Source: Bacteroidaceae bacterium
GTDB taxonomy: Bacteria > Bacteroidota > Bacteroidia > Bacteroidales > Bacteroidaceae
Length of the DNA stretch: 64,000 nt
Reading direction: 5' to 3'
Assembly (NCBI GenBank): GCA_017615835.1
Contig: JAFZZI010000004.1
Coordinates: 1-64,000 of the forward strand
A model generated the notes under the pieces. That model was not told the DNA's origin, searched no databases, and worked only from the letters and a program-made list of their open reading frames with translations. Made by a program: the position numbers and the translations under genes. The first letter of the stretch is position 1. Every line of letters starts with the position of its first letter. Below, in pieces: positions 13,734-24,835 of the stretch.

Positions 13734-15405
13734 ACTTTCCCGTGGGTCTCATAAGTATTCGGTTGTAGCGTGTCTTGTCGGCAAGGACGCTTACGGCCGA
13801 ATCGAGTACGGCATCACTCTTCATGTTGTATTGGATGGCACCGCGGCTGTAGTGGTAGCGGGTCGCGATGCTTGATCCGAGCAGATGCGAGATGTCATTC
13901 TTGAACTGATACAGGTCTTTGTCCATATCATACTGCAGTTTGGTCTCAAGTGACTTGAACTCTTCGGACGATTTGTCGAGCAGGCCTTCAAACTCCGCAA
14001 GTTCGCGCAGCGACTCAAGTATCTTGCTGCTTCGGCTCTCGAATTTGAAATCAGAGTTGCGGACATAATCGACGAAGGCGTTGTAGAGTGAGTCGGATAC
14101 TTCGAACTGATCAGGCGAGGGTATGTTCTGGTGGTTTATGCAGTAGTCATTGAGGAAGTCGAACAGCACTACGTTGGTCGAGAGATAGTAGAGAACGTCA
14201 GGAAGCGTGTCGACAGGACACGGGATGTCAGGCCTTATCCCTCCGCCGTCGCGCACTTCGCGGCCTGCCTTGGTGTGGAAAACGTGAGTCAGACTGTCGG
14301 GAATCCGTCCGGCATGGCCGTCAGCGTTGAGGTGCGAGTAGTCGATCTCCTGTATGCAGCGTCCGCTTGGAATGTAGTATTTTGATGTGGTGACCTTGAG
14401 AGTGCCGTTGTAGGGCAGGTCGCGGGTAGTCTGGACAAGACCTTTGCCGAATGTGCGCGAACCAATGACTACCGCCCGGTCAAGATCCTGGAGAGCACCG
14501 GAGACAATCTCTGAGGCTGATGCTGAAGATCCGTTGGTCAGTATGGCCAGCGGTATGTCGGCATCAACCGGATCGCGGCGGGTTTCGTATGATGACGTGG
14601 CGAAGCGCGTCTTACCCTTGGTCTGTACTACAGTGGTGCCTTTGGGAACAAAGAGTCCTACTATGTCGATGGCTTCGTTGAGAAGTCCTCCTCCATTGTT
14701 GCGGAGGTCGAGAATGATGGATTTGGCACCCTGCTCCTTGAGCTCGATGAGGGCTTTGCGTATGTCACGTGAGCAGTTTTCGGTAAACGAATCGAGTATG
14801 ATATAGCCGACGCCCTTCCATATTCCGTAGTAGGGAACTGCAGGCAGGGCTATGTTGGCGCGGGTGATGTTGATGCTGAGGCTGTCCGGCCCGCCGGGAC
14901 GTGCTACGGTGAGGACGAACTTCGTGGCAGGGTCGCCGCGCAGGTGGTCGCTGACGTACTGCGAAGACTTGCCCTTCATGTTCTCTCCGTCAATACTGAG
15001 AATGCGGTCTCCGGCCTTGACGCCGCTGACTGCTGCCGGCATGTTCTCGTATGGCTCTTCGATGACAATGTAGTCGAGGGAAGGGTACTGCCTGATGATG
15101 GCTCCTATGCCGGCATACTTGCCCGTAGTCATCATCTTGAGATCACTCTCCTTATCCTGTGGGTAGTAAACGGTGTAGGGATCCAGTTTGCCGAGCATTG
15201 CGTCTATGCCTGCCTGGATAACTGACTCGGCGTCAATGGTATCGACGTAGAGTATGTCAACATCGCGGAAGATGCTGTGGAAGATGTCGAGGTTCTTGGA
15301 TATCTGGAAGTTATGTCCGGTGTCTCCTGCACTCTGGATGGCGGGCCAGGAAAGCAGCAGGGCTGCCGCTATGAGGATGATTTTCTTGTTATGCATTTTT
15401 TTCAA
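13726..15405 (-). CDS. C-terminal processing protease (S41 family)
   Basis: This 559-residue periplasmic serine protease of the CtpA/Prc family has a signal peptide at MKKMHNKKIILIAAALLLSWPAIQS. An N-terminal helical region (about 30-95) is followed by a PDZ domain at about 90-175 (YAGIGAIIRQYPSLDYIVIEE, GDRILSIDGENM). The S41 catalytic core is at about 195-385, with nucleophile serine in NGSSASASEIVSGALQD and the base lysine in GSRTFGKGLVQTTRDL. The C-terminal part is helical. Such proteases trim or degrade envelope proteins. It is monocistronic, with a -7 match TACCTTTG on the minus strand at 15432-15439. It overlaps manC tail to tail. Confidence 0.9.
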   Translation of the reverse strand: MKKMHNKKIILIAAALLLSWPAIQSAGDTGHNFQISKNLDIFHSIFRDVDILYVDTIDAESVIQAGIDAMLGKLDPYTVYYPQDKESDLKMMTTGKYAGIGAIIRQYPSLDYIVIEEPYENMPAAVSGVKAGDRILSIDGENMKGKSSQYVSDHLRGDPATKFVLTVARPGGPDSLSINITRANIALPAVPYYGIWKGVGYIILDSFTENCSRDIRKALIELKEQGAKSIILDLRNNGGGLLNEAIDIVGLFVPKGTTVVQTKGKTRFATSSYETRRDPVDADIPLAILTNGSSASASEIVSGALQDLDRAVVIGSRTFGKGLVQTTRDLPYNGTLKVTTSKYYIPSGRCIQEIDYSHLNADGHAGRIPDSLTHVFHTKAGREVRDGGGIRPDIPCPVDTLPDVLYYLSTNVVLFDFLNDYCINHQNIPSPDQFEVSDSLYNAFVDYVRNSDFKFESRSSKILESLRELAEFEGLLDKSSEEFKSLETKLQYDMDKDLYQFKNDISHLLGSSIATRYHYSRGAIQYNMKSDAVLDSAVSVLADKTRYNRILMRPTGKSK

Positions 15406-15431
15406 AATTCTGGGAGCCGCTTGCCGGCCCT

Positions 15432-15439
15432 CAAAGGTA
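15432..15439 (-). promoter_or_regulatory. Possible -7 element of the S41 protease gene
   Basis: The complement of 15432-15439 reads TACCTTTG, 27 bases before the start codon. No good -33 TTTG is found at the expected distance, so this is a partial match. Confidence 0.45.
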
Positions 15440-15490
15440 CAAACAATAAAGAAAATATCGTTGTTAAATGAAATTTTTGACCAAAGTTGC

Positions 15491-15519
15491 TTGTTTATTC
15501 AGGAAAAGCGGTAAATTTG
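15491..15519 (+). promoter_or_regulatory. Promoter of tRNA-Asn
   Basis: A TTG (15491-15493) and TAAATTTG (15512-15519) are 18 bp apart, about 47 bases before the tRNA. Confidence 0.5.
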
Positions 15520-15565
15520 CACCGCTTTAAGGGCCTGCGGGCCGTAATCCGAAGCATGACATTAC

Positions 15566-15639
15566 GCTTCCTTAGCTCAGTTGGTTAGAGCATCTGACTG
15601 TTAATCAGGGGGTCCAAGGTTCAAGTCCTTGAGGGAGCG
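15566..15639 (+). tRNA. tRNA-Asn (GTT)
   Basis: A 74-nt cloverleaf. The acceptor GCTTCCT pairs with AGGGAGC (one T-G pair), the D-arm is GCTC...GAGC, and the anticodon loop CTGTTAA gives GTT. The T-arm is CAAGG-TTCAAGT-CCTTG and the discriminator is G. The 15406-15735 interval holds only this tRNA and promoters. Confidence 0.93.
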
Positions 15640-15735
15640 CAACAGGAGTTTCAAATGAGGCTCCTGTTTCTTTTTTCCGGATTTGGATCTCTATATTGTC
15701 CTGGGTTTTTGGCCCACACTGTTTTGGCGGGAGGA

Positions 15736-16134
15736 CTATTCTGCGGGCTGGGCCGTGAAGGAATCGCCGACGCGTTTGAGGAGCAGTCTTGCACTTTTGT
15801 CGGGAAGTCCGATCGGCGACACTTTGTCGGTCTCGCCATCGACTGCCAGCAGTGTGCTCTCGTCTGCAAACCGGTTTATCTGGAGGGTGATTGCGGCAGA
15901 CGGGGTGCCACTGAAGATGAGGCTGTCGTTGACGTAGAGGCTCATTGGTTTGTCGAGGGTACTCTTGTCGAGTATGAATTCGAAGGTATCGCCTTTCTGG
16001 CGTGCCGCATTATCCTTGTCAAAGGCCCTGAATGCCCACATGAGGAAGAGGAATACGGTCAGGAACAACAGTATCATCAATACGAACGTGCCGAGCAGGA
16101 AGCTGTTGTTGGCTCTGGATATCTTCTTTCCCAT
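15736..16134 (-). CDS. Small single-pass membrane protein, unknown function
   Basis: This 132-residue protein has a short basic N-terminus (MGKKISRANNSF) and one long hydrophobic helix at about 12-37 (LLGTFVLMILLFLTVFLFLMWAF). A soluble domain of about 90 residues follows, rich in short strands: FEFILDKSTLDKPMSLYVND, then SAAITLQINRFADESTLLAVD. It is probably anchored in the inner membrane with the domain outside. I do not recognise the family. A -7-like TAATTTCG on the minus strand (complement of 16151-16158) lies just upstream. It is transcribed alone, convergent with tRNA-Asn. Confidence 0.7.
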   Translation of the reverse strand: MGKKISRANNSFLLGTFVLMILLFLTVFLFLMWAFRAFDKDNAARQKGDTFEFILDKSTLDKPMSLYVNDSLIFSGTPSAAITLQINRFADESTLLAVDGETDKVSPIGLPDKSARLLLKRVGDSFTAQPAE

Positions 16135-16238
16135 TTCTGTGCTTTTCCCGCGAAATTAGGCTTTTTGGCAGAGTATTCTTGTAATTTTCAGAATTATTTC
16201 CGAAAATTGCAATTCCGGAAACAGTTTATAATTTTTGA

Positions 16239-17072
<834 letters not shown>

Positions 17073-17102
17073 CGGGTGTGATGCAATAAAATTCGTCAAA
17101 TA

Positions 17103-17134
17103 TTTGCGTGCAACGTTTTTTTGACGTAACTTTG
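17103..17134 (+). promoter_or_regulatory. Promoter of the rimP-nusA-infB operon
   Basis: TTTG (17103-17106) and TAACTTTG (17127-17134) are 20 bp apart, giving a leader of about 85 bases before rimP. Confidence 0.75.
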
Positions 17135-17151
17135 CATCGGATAGAGGTTGT

Positions 17152-17175
17152 GAGAGGGGCTGCGAGGCCTCTCTC
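17152..17175 (+). promoter_or_regulatory. Leader stem-loop upstream of rimP
   Basis: A 9-bp stem GAGAGGGGC / GCCTCTCTC (one G-U) with a 6-base loop lies in the 5' leader between promoter and rimP. It has no long T-tract, so it may be a stability or attenuation element instead of a full terminator. Confidence 0.4.
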
Positions 17176-17225
17176 TCGTTTCTATAAGGACCTGAAGGAA
17201 CTACCAACAGTAACGATTATTTTAT

Positions 17226-17696
17226 ATGATTGAGACCAAAGTCGTGACAGATCTCGCAGAACGCTGGCTGGAAGGAAAGGAGAAGTATTTCCTGGTTGAT
17301 GTCAGTGTCAGCCGTGATAACCGTATTGTCGTAGAGATAGACCATCCTGATGGAGTATGGATTGACGATTGTGTTGAGCTGAGCCGTTTTATAGAGGGGG
17401 CGCTCGACCGTGATGTGGAGGATTATGAACTGGAGGTGGGTTCTGCCGGAATAGGACAGCCATTCAAAGTCCTTCAGCAGTATCTGAACCACATCGGACA
17501 GGAGGTTGAGGTGCTGCCAAGGACCGGTGCCAAGCTGAAAGGTACTCTGCTGAGCGCTGACAATGACGGTATTGTGTTGAAAACCAAGGTGAAGCAGACT
17601 GTCGAGGGACGCAAGCGTCCTGTAATGGCAGACGTCGAGATCCCTTTCCGGTATGAGGAGATTAATTATACAAAACACATAATCAGTTTAAAGTAA
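17226..17696 (+). CDS. rimP: Ribosome maturation factor
   Basis: This 156-residue RimP homolog assists late 30S subunit assembly. The N-terminal alpha/beta domain (about 1-80) reads YFLVDVSVSRDNRIVVEIDHPDGVWIDDCVELSRFIEGALDRDVEDYELEVGSAG. The C-terminal SH3-like domain (about 85-156) includes FKVLQQYLNHIGQEVEVLPRTG, LKGTLLSADNDGIVLK and IPFRYEEINYTKHIISLK. It is the first gene of the conserved rimP-nusA-infB operon, with nusA starting one base after its stop. The start ATG at 17226 is preceded by a weak ribosome-binding site, as is common in this phylum. Confidence 0.93.
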   Translation: MIETKVVTDLAERWLEGKEKYFLVDVSVSRDNRIVVEIDHPDGVWIDDCVELSRFIEGALDRDVEDYELEVGSAGIGQPFKVLQQYLNHIGQEVEVLPRTGAKLKGTLLSADNDGIVLKTKVKQTVEGRKRPVMADVEIPFRYEEINYTKHIISLK

Positions 17697-17697
17697 G

Positions 17698-18981
17698 ATG
17701 GCCAAGAAAGTTGAATCGATCACTCTGGTCGATACTTTTCAGGAGTTCAAGGAGCTTAAGAACATTGACCGCATGACTTTGGTCAGCGTTCTGGAGGAGA
17801 GTTTCCGCAGTGTGATTTCGAAGATGTTCGGAACTGACGAGAATTATTCTGTCATTGTGAATCCGGACAAGGGCGATTGTGAAATACAGCGCACCCGTGT
17901 TGTGGTGGAAGATGATGAGCTGGAGGATTCGAACACTCAGATTTCGCTCAGCGAAGCCAGTCGGATAGACGAGGATTTTGAGGTGGGTGAGGAGGTTACG
18001 GAACTTGTGGATTTCTCGAGTTTCGGACGCAGGGCTATCCTGAACCTCAGACAGACTCTTGCCTCGAAGATTCTGGAACTGGAGAAGGACAGCCTGTACC
18101 ATAAGTATATGGACAAGGTCGGAACTGTGATAATCGCCGACGTCTATCAGATATGGAAGAAGGAAATTCTGCTTCTGGACGAAGATGGCAATGAACTGCT
18201 CCTTCCGAAGACCGAGCAGATTCCGGGCGATTTCTTCAGGAAGGGCGAGAGCGTGCGTGCCGTGGTTGAGCGTGTGGAAAATGTAAACAATCCGAAGATC
18301 ATTCTGAGCCGTACGTCCAACGTGTTCCTGCAAAGGCTTTTCGAACAGGAGGTTCCCGAAATCGGCGACGGCCTGATTACAATAAAGAGGATTGCCCGCA
18401 TTCCGGGCGAGAGGGCCAAGATAGCCGTGGAGTCTTATGATGACCGCATTGATCCGGTAGGAGCATGTGTCGGCGTGAAGGGTGCCCGTATTCACGGCAT
18501 AGTCAGGGAGTTGCGCAATGAGAATATTGACGTTATCAACTATACGTCGAACATAAGCCTCTTCATCAGTCGTGCACTGAGTCCTGCAAAGGTCTCGGAC
18601 GTGAAACTGGACGAGGAGTCTCACCGTGCCGACGTTTATCTGAAACAGGACCAGGTTTCTCTGGCTATCGGTAAGAGCGGAATGAACATCAAGCTGGCCA
18701 GTCTGCTGACAGGCTATACGATTGACGTTTATCGTGAGTTGTCTGAGGAGTCTTCGGAGGAGGATATCTATCTGGAAGATTTCCGTGGCGACATAGATGG
18801 CTGGATTATTGACGCACTTCAGTCAGTTGGACTGGATACGGCAAAGGCCGTGCTAAGGGCTCCGCGCGAGATGTTGCTCGAGGATGCGGACATGGAGGAG
18901 GAACAGGTCGATTCCGTGCTCTCGATTCTGGCATCGGAGTTTGCGGATGAACCGGAATTCTCCAAATTCATCAATAAGTAA
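17698..18981 (+). CDS. nusA: Transcription termination/antitermination factor NusA
   Basis: This 427-residue NusA binds RNA polymerase and nascent RNA to control pausing and termination. The N-terminal polymerase-binding domain (about 1-125) is followed by an S1 domain (about 135-200: VGTVIIADVYQIWKKEILLL). Two KH domains follow (about 205-350), with IPGERAKIAVESYD, GACVGVKGARIHGIVRELRNE and SLAIGKSGMNIKLASLLTGY. The C-terminal part contains LQSVGLDTAKAVLRAPREMLLEDADME, a single short helix-hairpin-like segment. The long acidic repeats of gammaproteobacterial NusA are missing. It sits between rimP and infB, 28 bases before infB. Confidence 0.95.
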   Translation: MAKKVESITLVDTFQEFKELKNIDRMTLVSVLEESFRSVISKMFGTDENYSVIVNPDKGDCEIQRTRVVVEDDELEDSNTQISLSEASRIDEDFEVGEEVTELVDFSSFGRRAILNLRQTLASKILELEKDSLYHKYMDKVGTVIIADVYQIWKKEILLLDEDGNELLLPKTEQIPGDFFRKGESVRAVVERVENVNNPKIILSRTSNVFLQRLFEQEVPEIGDGLITIKRIARIPGERAKIAVESYDDRIDPVGACVGVKGARIHGIVRELRNENIDVINYTSNISLFISRALSPAKVSDVKLDEESHRADVYLKQDQVSLAIGKSGMNIKLASLLTGYTIDVYRELSEESSEEDIYLEDFRGDIDGWIIDALQSVGLDTAKAVLRAPREMLLEDADMEEEQVDSVLSILASEFADEPEFSKFINK

Positions 18982-19009
18982 ACAGCAGTAGAAGCAGTAT
19001 TTTTTTCTG

Positions 19010-22000
19010 ATGGCAATAAGAATAGGTAAAGTTTCGAGAGAGTTGAATGTGGGAACTTCCACGCTGGTGGATTTCCTGCGGAAAAGAGGTTTTCAGGACG
19101 TAAAGGATGACCTTAACCAGAAGCTGACGGATGAGCAGTACAATATGCTTATCGAGAATTTCAGCGATGACAAGTCGTTGAAGGATGAGGCTACAAGGTT
19201 CCTCCAGGAGAGGCGTCAGCGCTCCGGCGGTGACGATGAGGCCGTCCAGAAGGACGAACCTGCAAATGTCAAGGCTGCAGAACCTGCCGCAGTGAAGTCT
19301 GAGGAGCCTGCTCAGGAGAAGGAGGCTGAAAAGGTTCCCGAAGAGGAGCCCGTGCCCGATCCTGTGATCAGGTTCAAGCCTGTCGGCAAGATTGACCTGG
19401 ATGCTGCGCGCAAAGGTCGGATTGCTTCGAAGAAGGAGGCAAAGCCTGTTGCGGAGGAGGTTCCTGAGGTAAAGGAGGAAGTGTTTCCGGCGAACGGGAC
19501 TGAGTCGGTGGTGACGGCTGAAACTCAGGAAGAACCGGTGGCTGTTGCTGAGACGGCCGTGGAATCTGAACAGCAGGTCACTGCAGTGCAGGAATCAGCA
19601 GAGGCCGAAGTATCCGTGCCTGAGCCGGCGGATGAGACTGAAGAGCCTGCCGATGTGGATGAGAGTGATGAGGAATCTGCCGGGGAACCGGAGGAGACCG
19701 TGTCCGAAGAGGCGGATGACAATACCGGAAAGGATGAGATCTTCTCGCTCGGACATCCCGATGCCGGACTGAAGCTAAAGACTGTGGGCAAGATTGACTT
19801 GAGCGCCATCAATCAGTCAACCCGCCCCAAGAAGAAGAGCAAGGAGGAGAAGAAGAAGGAGCGCGATGCCAAGGAGCAGCAGCGCCAGCAGCAGCGTCAG
19901 CAGTTCAAGGATTCCCTCATGAAGGAGATCAGCAAGAAATCGGACGGCGGTGATGCTGCCGGTGATGCGAAACGCAAGAAGACCCGTGTCCGCATTGGCG
20001 GAGAAAAGGTTGACATCAGTAAGACCGAGGGGTTCACTCCTTCGGAAGACCGTCCGCAGAGAGGTTCGGACCGCAACCAGAAGTCAGGTCAGAAGGGTAG
20101 CGGACAGGGACGCAACTCCAAGGATTTCAGGCACTCCAGGTCTGATAACAACGATTTCAGCAACGATGATGTCAATCGCCAGATAAAGGATACCTTCTCT
20201 AAGTTCTCGAAAGGCAAGAACAAGTCTTCGAAGTACCGTAAGGAAAAACGCGAGGCTGCCCTTACCCGCCAAATGGAGATGGAGGAGATGGAGATGGAGT
20301 CGAGCCGTGTGCTGAAGCTTACGGAGTTTGTGACTGCCAACGAACTGGCTACTATGATGAACATCCCTGTGACTCAGGTTATTTCGACCTGTATGAACAT
20401 AGGTGTGATGGTTTCGATTAACCAGCGTCTGGATGCCGAAACCATTAACATCGTTGCTGACGAGTATGGCTTTACTACCGAGTACGTGAGTGTCGAAGTG
20501 GCCCAGTCGATCACTGAACACGAGGATACGGAAGAGGAACTTGAGCCTCGCGCACCTATTGTCACGGTGATGGGTCATGTCGATCACGGCAAGACGTCGC
20601 TGCTTGACTATATACGAAAGTCGAATGTGATTGCGGGCGAGGCCGGCGGCATTACCCAGCACATCGGCGCATACAACGTGACGCTTGAGGACGGACGTCA
20701 CATCACCTTCCTCGATACTCCAGGTCACGAGGCTTTCACGGCTATGCGTGCCCGTGGTGCCCAGGTTACCGATATTGCCATCATCATAGTGGCTGCTGAC
20801 GATAATGTGATGCCCCAGACGAAGGAGGCCATTGCACATGCGACTGCTGCGAATGTTCCGATGGTGTTCGCCATAAATAAGGTTGACAAGCCTGCCGCGG
20901 ATCCTGAGAGAATCAAGCAGGAACTGGCACAGATGAACTATCTGGTCGAGGACTGGGGCGGCAAGTACCAGAGTCAGGATATCTCGGCCAAGAAGGGTAC
21001 GGGTGTTCCCGAACTGATGGAGAAGGTGCTTCTTGAGGCTGAGATGCTTGACCTCAAGGCGAACCCCAACCGTAATGCGACGGGTACCATTATCGAGTCT
21101 TCACTTGACAAGGGCCGCGGCTATGTGGCCACTGTCCTTGTGTCAAACGGTACGCTGAAGGTAGGCGATATTGTCATAGCAGGCACGTCGTGGGGCAAGG
21201 TGAAAGCTATGTTCAACGAGCGTAACCAGCGCATGAAGAGCGCCAGACCTTCGGAACCGGCACTGATTCTTGGCCTGAACGGGGCTCCGGCCGCCGGCGT
21301 GACCTTCAATGTGGTCGAGACCGAGCGCGAGGCCCGCGAGATTACCGGCAAGCGCGAGCAACTGCAGCGCGAACAGGGCATCCGTACATCAACGACACTG
21401 ACACTGGACGAGATTGGACGCCGCATCTCTTTGGGCGACTTCCACGAACTGAACCTTATTGTCAAGGGCGATGTGGACGGCTCGGTAGAGGCTCTTGGCG
21501 ACTCGCTGATAAAGCTTTCGACTCCACAGGTACAGGTCAACGTCATACACAAGGCTGTCGGTGCCATATCGGAGAGCGATGTGAGCCTTGCGGCGGCTTC
21601 TAACGCGATTATCATCGGTTTCGATGTCCGTCCTTCCGGTCCGGCCAAGAGGCTGGCTGAACAGCAGGATGTTGACATACGCATATACTCAATCATTTAC
21701 GATGCCATTGACGAGGTGAAGGCTGCCATGGAGGGCTTGCTGGCACCCAAGGTCAAGGAGGAGGTTACATCGACCATCGAGGTGTTGGAGGTGTTCCATA
21801 TCTCCAAGGTGGGCATGGTGGCCGGAGGACGCGTCCGCGAGGGCAAGGTCCAGCGAAGCAACAAGGCTCGCCTTATCCGCGACGGCATTGTGATACATAC
21901 CGGAGACATTCTGGCACTGAAGCGTTATAAGGATGATGTACGCGAGGTGGCTGCCGGAATGGATTGCGGTATCAGTTTGGTCGGATTCAATGATATCAAG

Positions 22001-22054
22001 CCGGGCGACATGATTGAGACATTTACTGAGGTGGAGGTTAAACAGACGCTGTGA
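19010..22054 (+). CDS. infB: Translation initiation factor IF-2
   Basis: This 1,014-residue IF-2 brings initiator tRNA to the ribosome in a GTP-dependent step. An IF2 N-terminal motif opens the protein ([23 protein letters not shown]). A long low-complexity charged region rich in Glu, Pro, Lys and Gln covers about 65-415. A second N-terminal domain is at about 425-490 ([22 protein letters not shown]). The GTPase domain starts at about 515 with G1 [12 protein letters not shown]3 DTPGH and G4 NKVD. The C-terminal beta-barrel domains include [25 protein letters not shown]. The length is typical for Bacteroidetes, where the linker is long. It is cotranscribed with rimP and nusA. Confidence 0.96.
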   Translation: MAIRIGKVSRELNVGTSTLVDFLRKRGFQDVKDDLNQKLTDEQYNMLIENFSDDKSLKDEATRFLQERRQRSGGDDEAVQKDEPANVKAAEPAAVKSEEPAQEKEAEKVPEEEPVPDPVIRFKPVGKIDLDAARKGRIASKKEAKPVAEEVPEVKEEVFPANGTESVVTAETQEEPVAVAETAVESEQQVTAVQESAEAEVSVPEPADETEEPADVDESDEESAGEPEETVSEEADDNTGKDEIFSLGHPDAGLKLKTVGKIDLSAINQSTRPKKKSKEEKKKERDAKEQQRQQQRQQFKDSLMKEISKKSDGGDAAGDAKRKKTRVRIGGEKVDISKTEGFTPSEDRPQRGSDRNQKSGQKGSGQGRNSKDFRHSRSDNNDFSNDDVNRQIKDTFSKFSKGKNKSSKYRKEKREAALTRQMEMEEMEMESSRVLKLTEFVTANELATMMNIPVTQVISTCMNIGVMVSINQRLDAETINIVADEYGFTTEYVSVEVAQSITEHEDTEEELEPRAPIVTVMGHVDHGKTSLLDYIRKSNVIAGEAGGITQHIGAYNVTLEDGRHITFLDTPGHEAFTAMRARGAQVTDIAIIIVAADDNVMPQTKEAIAHATAANVPMVFAINKVDKPAADPERIKQELAQMNYLVEDWGGKYQSQDISAKKGTGVPELMEKVLLEAEMLDLKANPNRNATGTIIESSLDKGRGYVATVLVSNGTLKVGDIVIAGTSWGKVKAMFNERNQRMKSARPSEPALILGLNGAPAAGVTFNVVETEREAREITGKREQLQREQGIRTSTTLTLDEIGRRISLGDFHELNLIVKGDVDGSVEALGDSLIKLSTPQVQVNVIHKAVGAISESDVSLAAASNAIIIGFDVRPSGPAKRLAEQQDVDIRIYSIIYDAIDEVKAAMEGLLAPKVKEEVTSTIEVLEVFHISKVGMVAGGRVREGKVQRSNKARLIRDGIVIHTGDILALKRYKDDVREVAAGMDCGISLVGFNDIKPGDMIETFTEVEVKQTL

Positions 22055-22073
22055 TGTCTTCAACGAGTTGGCT

Positions 22074-22613
22074 ATGACTTTCATTGACATCTTCATTCTG
22101 GCAATCCTTGCCATCGGATTCGTTACGGGACTGATAAAGGGCGTGGTGAAGCAGGCTTTCGGACTGGGCGGACTGATAGCAGGTCTTGCGCTTGGCGCTT
22201 TGTTCTGCCATCCTGTTGCGACGCTGCTGATAAACTCTATCAACATTTCGGAGAAGAGTGCAGCGATAGTCTCATTCATCCTCATACTCATTCTGGTTCC
22301 GCTGGTATTCAACCTTATCGGGCTGATGCTGTCAAAGTTCGTCAAGATAGTACAGTTGGGATTTCTTGACCGTGTCCTGGGCGGACTGTTCGGTGTCCTA
22401 AGCTATATGATAGTCTTGGGACTGCTGCTTCAGCTCATTGAGATAACAGGTCTCTCCGGATATATTACCGACAAGGAGGAGGGTGAACGCAAGTCGGTAC
22501 TCTATGAACCGGTGCGCACGACTACTGACTTTTGCCTGCATTGGGCATGGGACAGGGTTTCCGGTTTTATTGATGAAGATGTGAAGGAGGAGAAGGAGGG
22601 GGAGATGGTGTAG
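22074..22613 (+). CDS. CvpA family membrane protein
   Basis: This 179-residue protein starts at ATG 22074 (MTFIDIFILAILAIGFVTGLIKGVVKQAFGLGGLIAGLALG) and has four predicted transmembrane helices at about 4-22, 26-46, 62-84 and 98-122. It fits the CvpA/colicin V production family, whose members affect envelope stress survival; the exact role is unclear. The frame is open 60 bases further upstream, but that would overlap infB and adds no conserved sequence. It lies 19 bases after infB and its stop abuts the sufB start, so it probably belongs to the same transcript. Confidence 0.85.
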   Translation: MTFIDIFILAILAIGFVTGLIKGVVKQAFGLGGLIAGLALGALFCHPVATLLINSINISEKSAAIVSFILILILVPLVFNLIGLMLSKFVKIVQLGFLDRVLGGLFGVLSYMIVLGLLLQLIEITGLSGYITDKEEGERKSVLYEPVRTTTDFCLHWAWDRVSGFIDEDVKEEKEGEMV

Positions 22614-24068
22614 ATGAAGGGGAATGGTGACAATACTCTTGTCAGGCAGATATCGCAGGAAAAGTACCGTTACGGATTTACCACCGATATAGAAACCGAT
22701 GTTCTCGACAGGGGACTCACCGAAGATACGGTGAGACTCATTTCTTCGAGGAAAGGGGAGCCTGAGTGGCTCGTCGATTTCCGCCTTAAGGCTTACAGGC
22801 ATTGGCTTTCGATGGATATGCCTTCGTGGGCTCACCTGAACATTCCTCCCATTGATTTCCAGTCGATTTCATATTATGCAGCACCTGCCGTAAAGAAGGG
22901 CCCTAAGTCGCTTGATGAGATCGACCCTCAGCTGATGAAGACCTTCGACAAGCTTGGAGTGCCTCTTGAGGAACGCCTGGCTCTGAGCGGCGGCATGGCA
23001 GTTGATGCCGTGATGGACTCGGTGTCGGTCAAGACCACTTTCAGAGAGACTCTTGCAGCGAAAGGTATAATATTCTGTCCGATAGGAGAGGCTGTGAGGG
23101 AGCATCCCGATCTGGTGCGCCGTTATCTGGGTTCAGTGGTCAACTATCGCGACAACTTCTATGCAGCCCTGAACAGCGCCGTCTTCAGTGACGGTTCTTT
23201 TGTCTATATTCCAAAGGGTGTGCGCTGTCCGATGGAACTGTCAACCTATTTCCGGATTAATGCGGCAGGGACGGGACAGTTCGAGCGGACGCTGATTGTG
23301 GCCGACGACGACAGCTATGTCTCGTATCTGGAGGGCTGTACTGCACCGATGCGAGACGAGAACCAGCTGCATGCCGCCATTGTTGAGATTGTGGTGCTGG
23401 ACCGTGCGGAGGTAAAGTACAGTACGGTGCAGAACTGGTATCCCGGAGATGAGGAGGGACGTGGCGGTGTGTATAATTTCGTCACGAAGCGGGGCGACTT
23501 GCGGGGCGTGGACAGCAAGCTGTCGTGGACTCAGGTGGAGACTGGTTCGGCAATTACCTGGAAGTATCCCAGCTGTATTCTGAGGGGTGACGGAAGTCAG
23601 GGAGAGTTCTACTCGGTGGCTCTGACGAACAATTGGCAGCAGGCAGATACCGGGACAAAGATGATACATCTGGGCAGAAACACCAGGAGTACAATCATCA
23701 GCAAGGGTATCTCGGCCGGGCACAGCCAGAACTCGTACCGGGGTCTGGTGCGCGTGGCTGCAGGCGCAGAGGGAGCCAGGAACTACAGCCAGTGCGACTC
23801 TCTGCTGCTGGGCAGCAAGTGCGGTGCACACACGTTCCCCTATATGGACATTCACAACGAGACGGCAATAGTGGAGCATGAGGCCACGACATCCAAGATT
23901 TCTGAAGACCAGTTGTTCTACTGCAACCAAAGGGGCATTCCCACGGAGGAGGCAGTCGGGCTTATAGTGAACGGATATGCAAAGGAGGTTTTGAACAAAT
24001 TGCCGATGGAGTTTGCCGTCGAGGCACAGCGTCTGCTCTCTCTGTCGCTCGAAAACACTGTGGGATAA
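22614..24068 (+). CDS. sufB: Fe-S cluster assembly scaffold protein SufB
   Basis: This 484-residue SufB forms, with SufC and SufD, the scaffold complex that builds iron-sulfur clusters in the cytosol. Conserved segments are present: [87 protein letters not shown], and the C-terminal core [20 protein letters not shown]. The segment [25 protein letters not shown] is shared with SufD. The gene starts directly after the cvpA stop codon and its TAA overlaps the sufC ATG by one base. The order sufB-C-D-S without sufE or sufA is usual for Bacteroidetes. Confidence 0.96.
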   Translation: MKGNGDNTLVRQISQEKYRYGFTTDIETDVLDRGLTEDTVRLISSRKGEPEWLVDFRLKAYRHWLSMDMPSWAHLNIPPIDFQSISYYAAPAVKKGPKSLDEIDPQLMKTFDKLGVPLEERLALSGGMAVDAVMDSVSVKTTFRETLAAKGIIFCPIGEAVREHPDLVRRYLGSVVNYRDNFYAALNSAVFSDGSFVYIPKGVRCPMELSTYFRINAAGTGQFERTLIVADDDSYVSYLEGCTAPMRDENQLHAAIVEIVVLDRAEVKYSTVQNWYPGDEEGRGGVYNFVTKRGDLRGVDSKLSWTQVETGSAITWKYPSCILRGDGSQGEFYSVALTNNWQQADTGTKMIHLGRNTRSTIISKGISAGHSQNSYRGLVRVAAGAEGARNYSQCDSLLLGSKCGAHTFPYMDIHNETAIVEHEATTSKISEDQLFYCNQRGIPTEEAVGLIVNGYAKEVLNKLPMEFAVEAQRLLSLSLENTVG

Positions 24069-24835
24069 TGAATATGCTGAAAATAGAGAACCTGCATGCC
24101 AAGATAGGCGGAAAGGAAATACTTAAGGGTATCAGTCTGGAAGTGAATGCCGGTGAGGTGCATGCCATAATGGGGCCCAACGGCTCCGGCAAGAGTACCT
24201 TGAGCAATGTTCTGGTCGGACATCCCGAGTATGAGGTGACTGACGGCAGCGTCTGCTTCAAGGGAAGGGATCTTCTTACGTTGTCTCCGGAGGAACGTTC
24301 GCATGAGGGACTTTTCCTGTCGTTCCAGTATCCGGTGGAGATTCCGGGGGTAAGTATGACGAATTTCATGCGCGCTGCCGTGAATGCAAGACGCAAGGCT
24401 TTAGGGCAGGAACCTCTGTCGGCAGCCGGCTTCCTCAAGCTTGTCAAGGAGAAGCGCGAACTTGTCAGCCTGGATGCAAGGTTCATGAGCCGTTCGGTAA
24501 ACGAGGGGTTTAGCGGCGGCGAGAAGAAACGCAACGAGATCTTCCAGATGGCCATGCTGGAGCCGTCACTCAGTATTCTGGATGAGACTGACTCGGGGCT
24601 TGACATCGATGCTCTTCGGATTGTGGCTGAAGGCGTGAACCGTCTGAAAAGTGCAGAGACGTCAGTTATTGTGATAACGCATTATCAGCGTCTGCTGGAT
24701 TACATTAAGCCGGATGTCGTTCACGTACTCTACGACGGCCGCATTATCAGGACTGACGGGCCGGAACTGGCTCTTGAACTTGAGAAGCGTGGATACGACT
24801 GGGTAATCAGGGAGTTTGAGGATTCATTGCAGTGA
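24068..24835 (+). CDS. sufC: Fe-S assembly ATPase SufC
   Basis: This 255-residue ABC-type ATPase powers the SufBCD complex. Walker A is GPNGSGKST, preceded by EVHAIM. The signature is FSGGEKKRNEIFQMAMLEP and Walker B is LSILDETDSGLDIDAL. The His-switch lies in VIVITHYQRLLDYI. SufC replaces the canonical ABC signature 'LSGGQ' with FSGGE. A second in-frame ATG lies two codons downstream. It overlaps sufB by one base and sufD by one base, which points to translational coupling across the cluster. Confidence 0.96.
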   Translation: MNMLKIENLHAKIGGKEILKGISLEVNAGEVHAIMGPNGSGKSTLSNVLVGHPEYEVTDGSVCFKGRDLLTLSPEERSHEGLFLSFQYPVEIPGVSMTNFMRAAVNARRKALGQEPLSAAGFLKLVKEKRELVSLDARFMSRSVNEGFSGGEKKRNEIFQMAMLEPSLSILDETDSGLDIDALRIVAEGVNRLKSAETSVIVITHYQRLLDYIKPDVVHVLYDGRIIRTDGPELALELEKRGYDWVIREFEDSLQ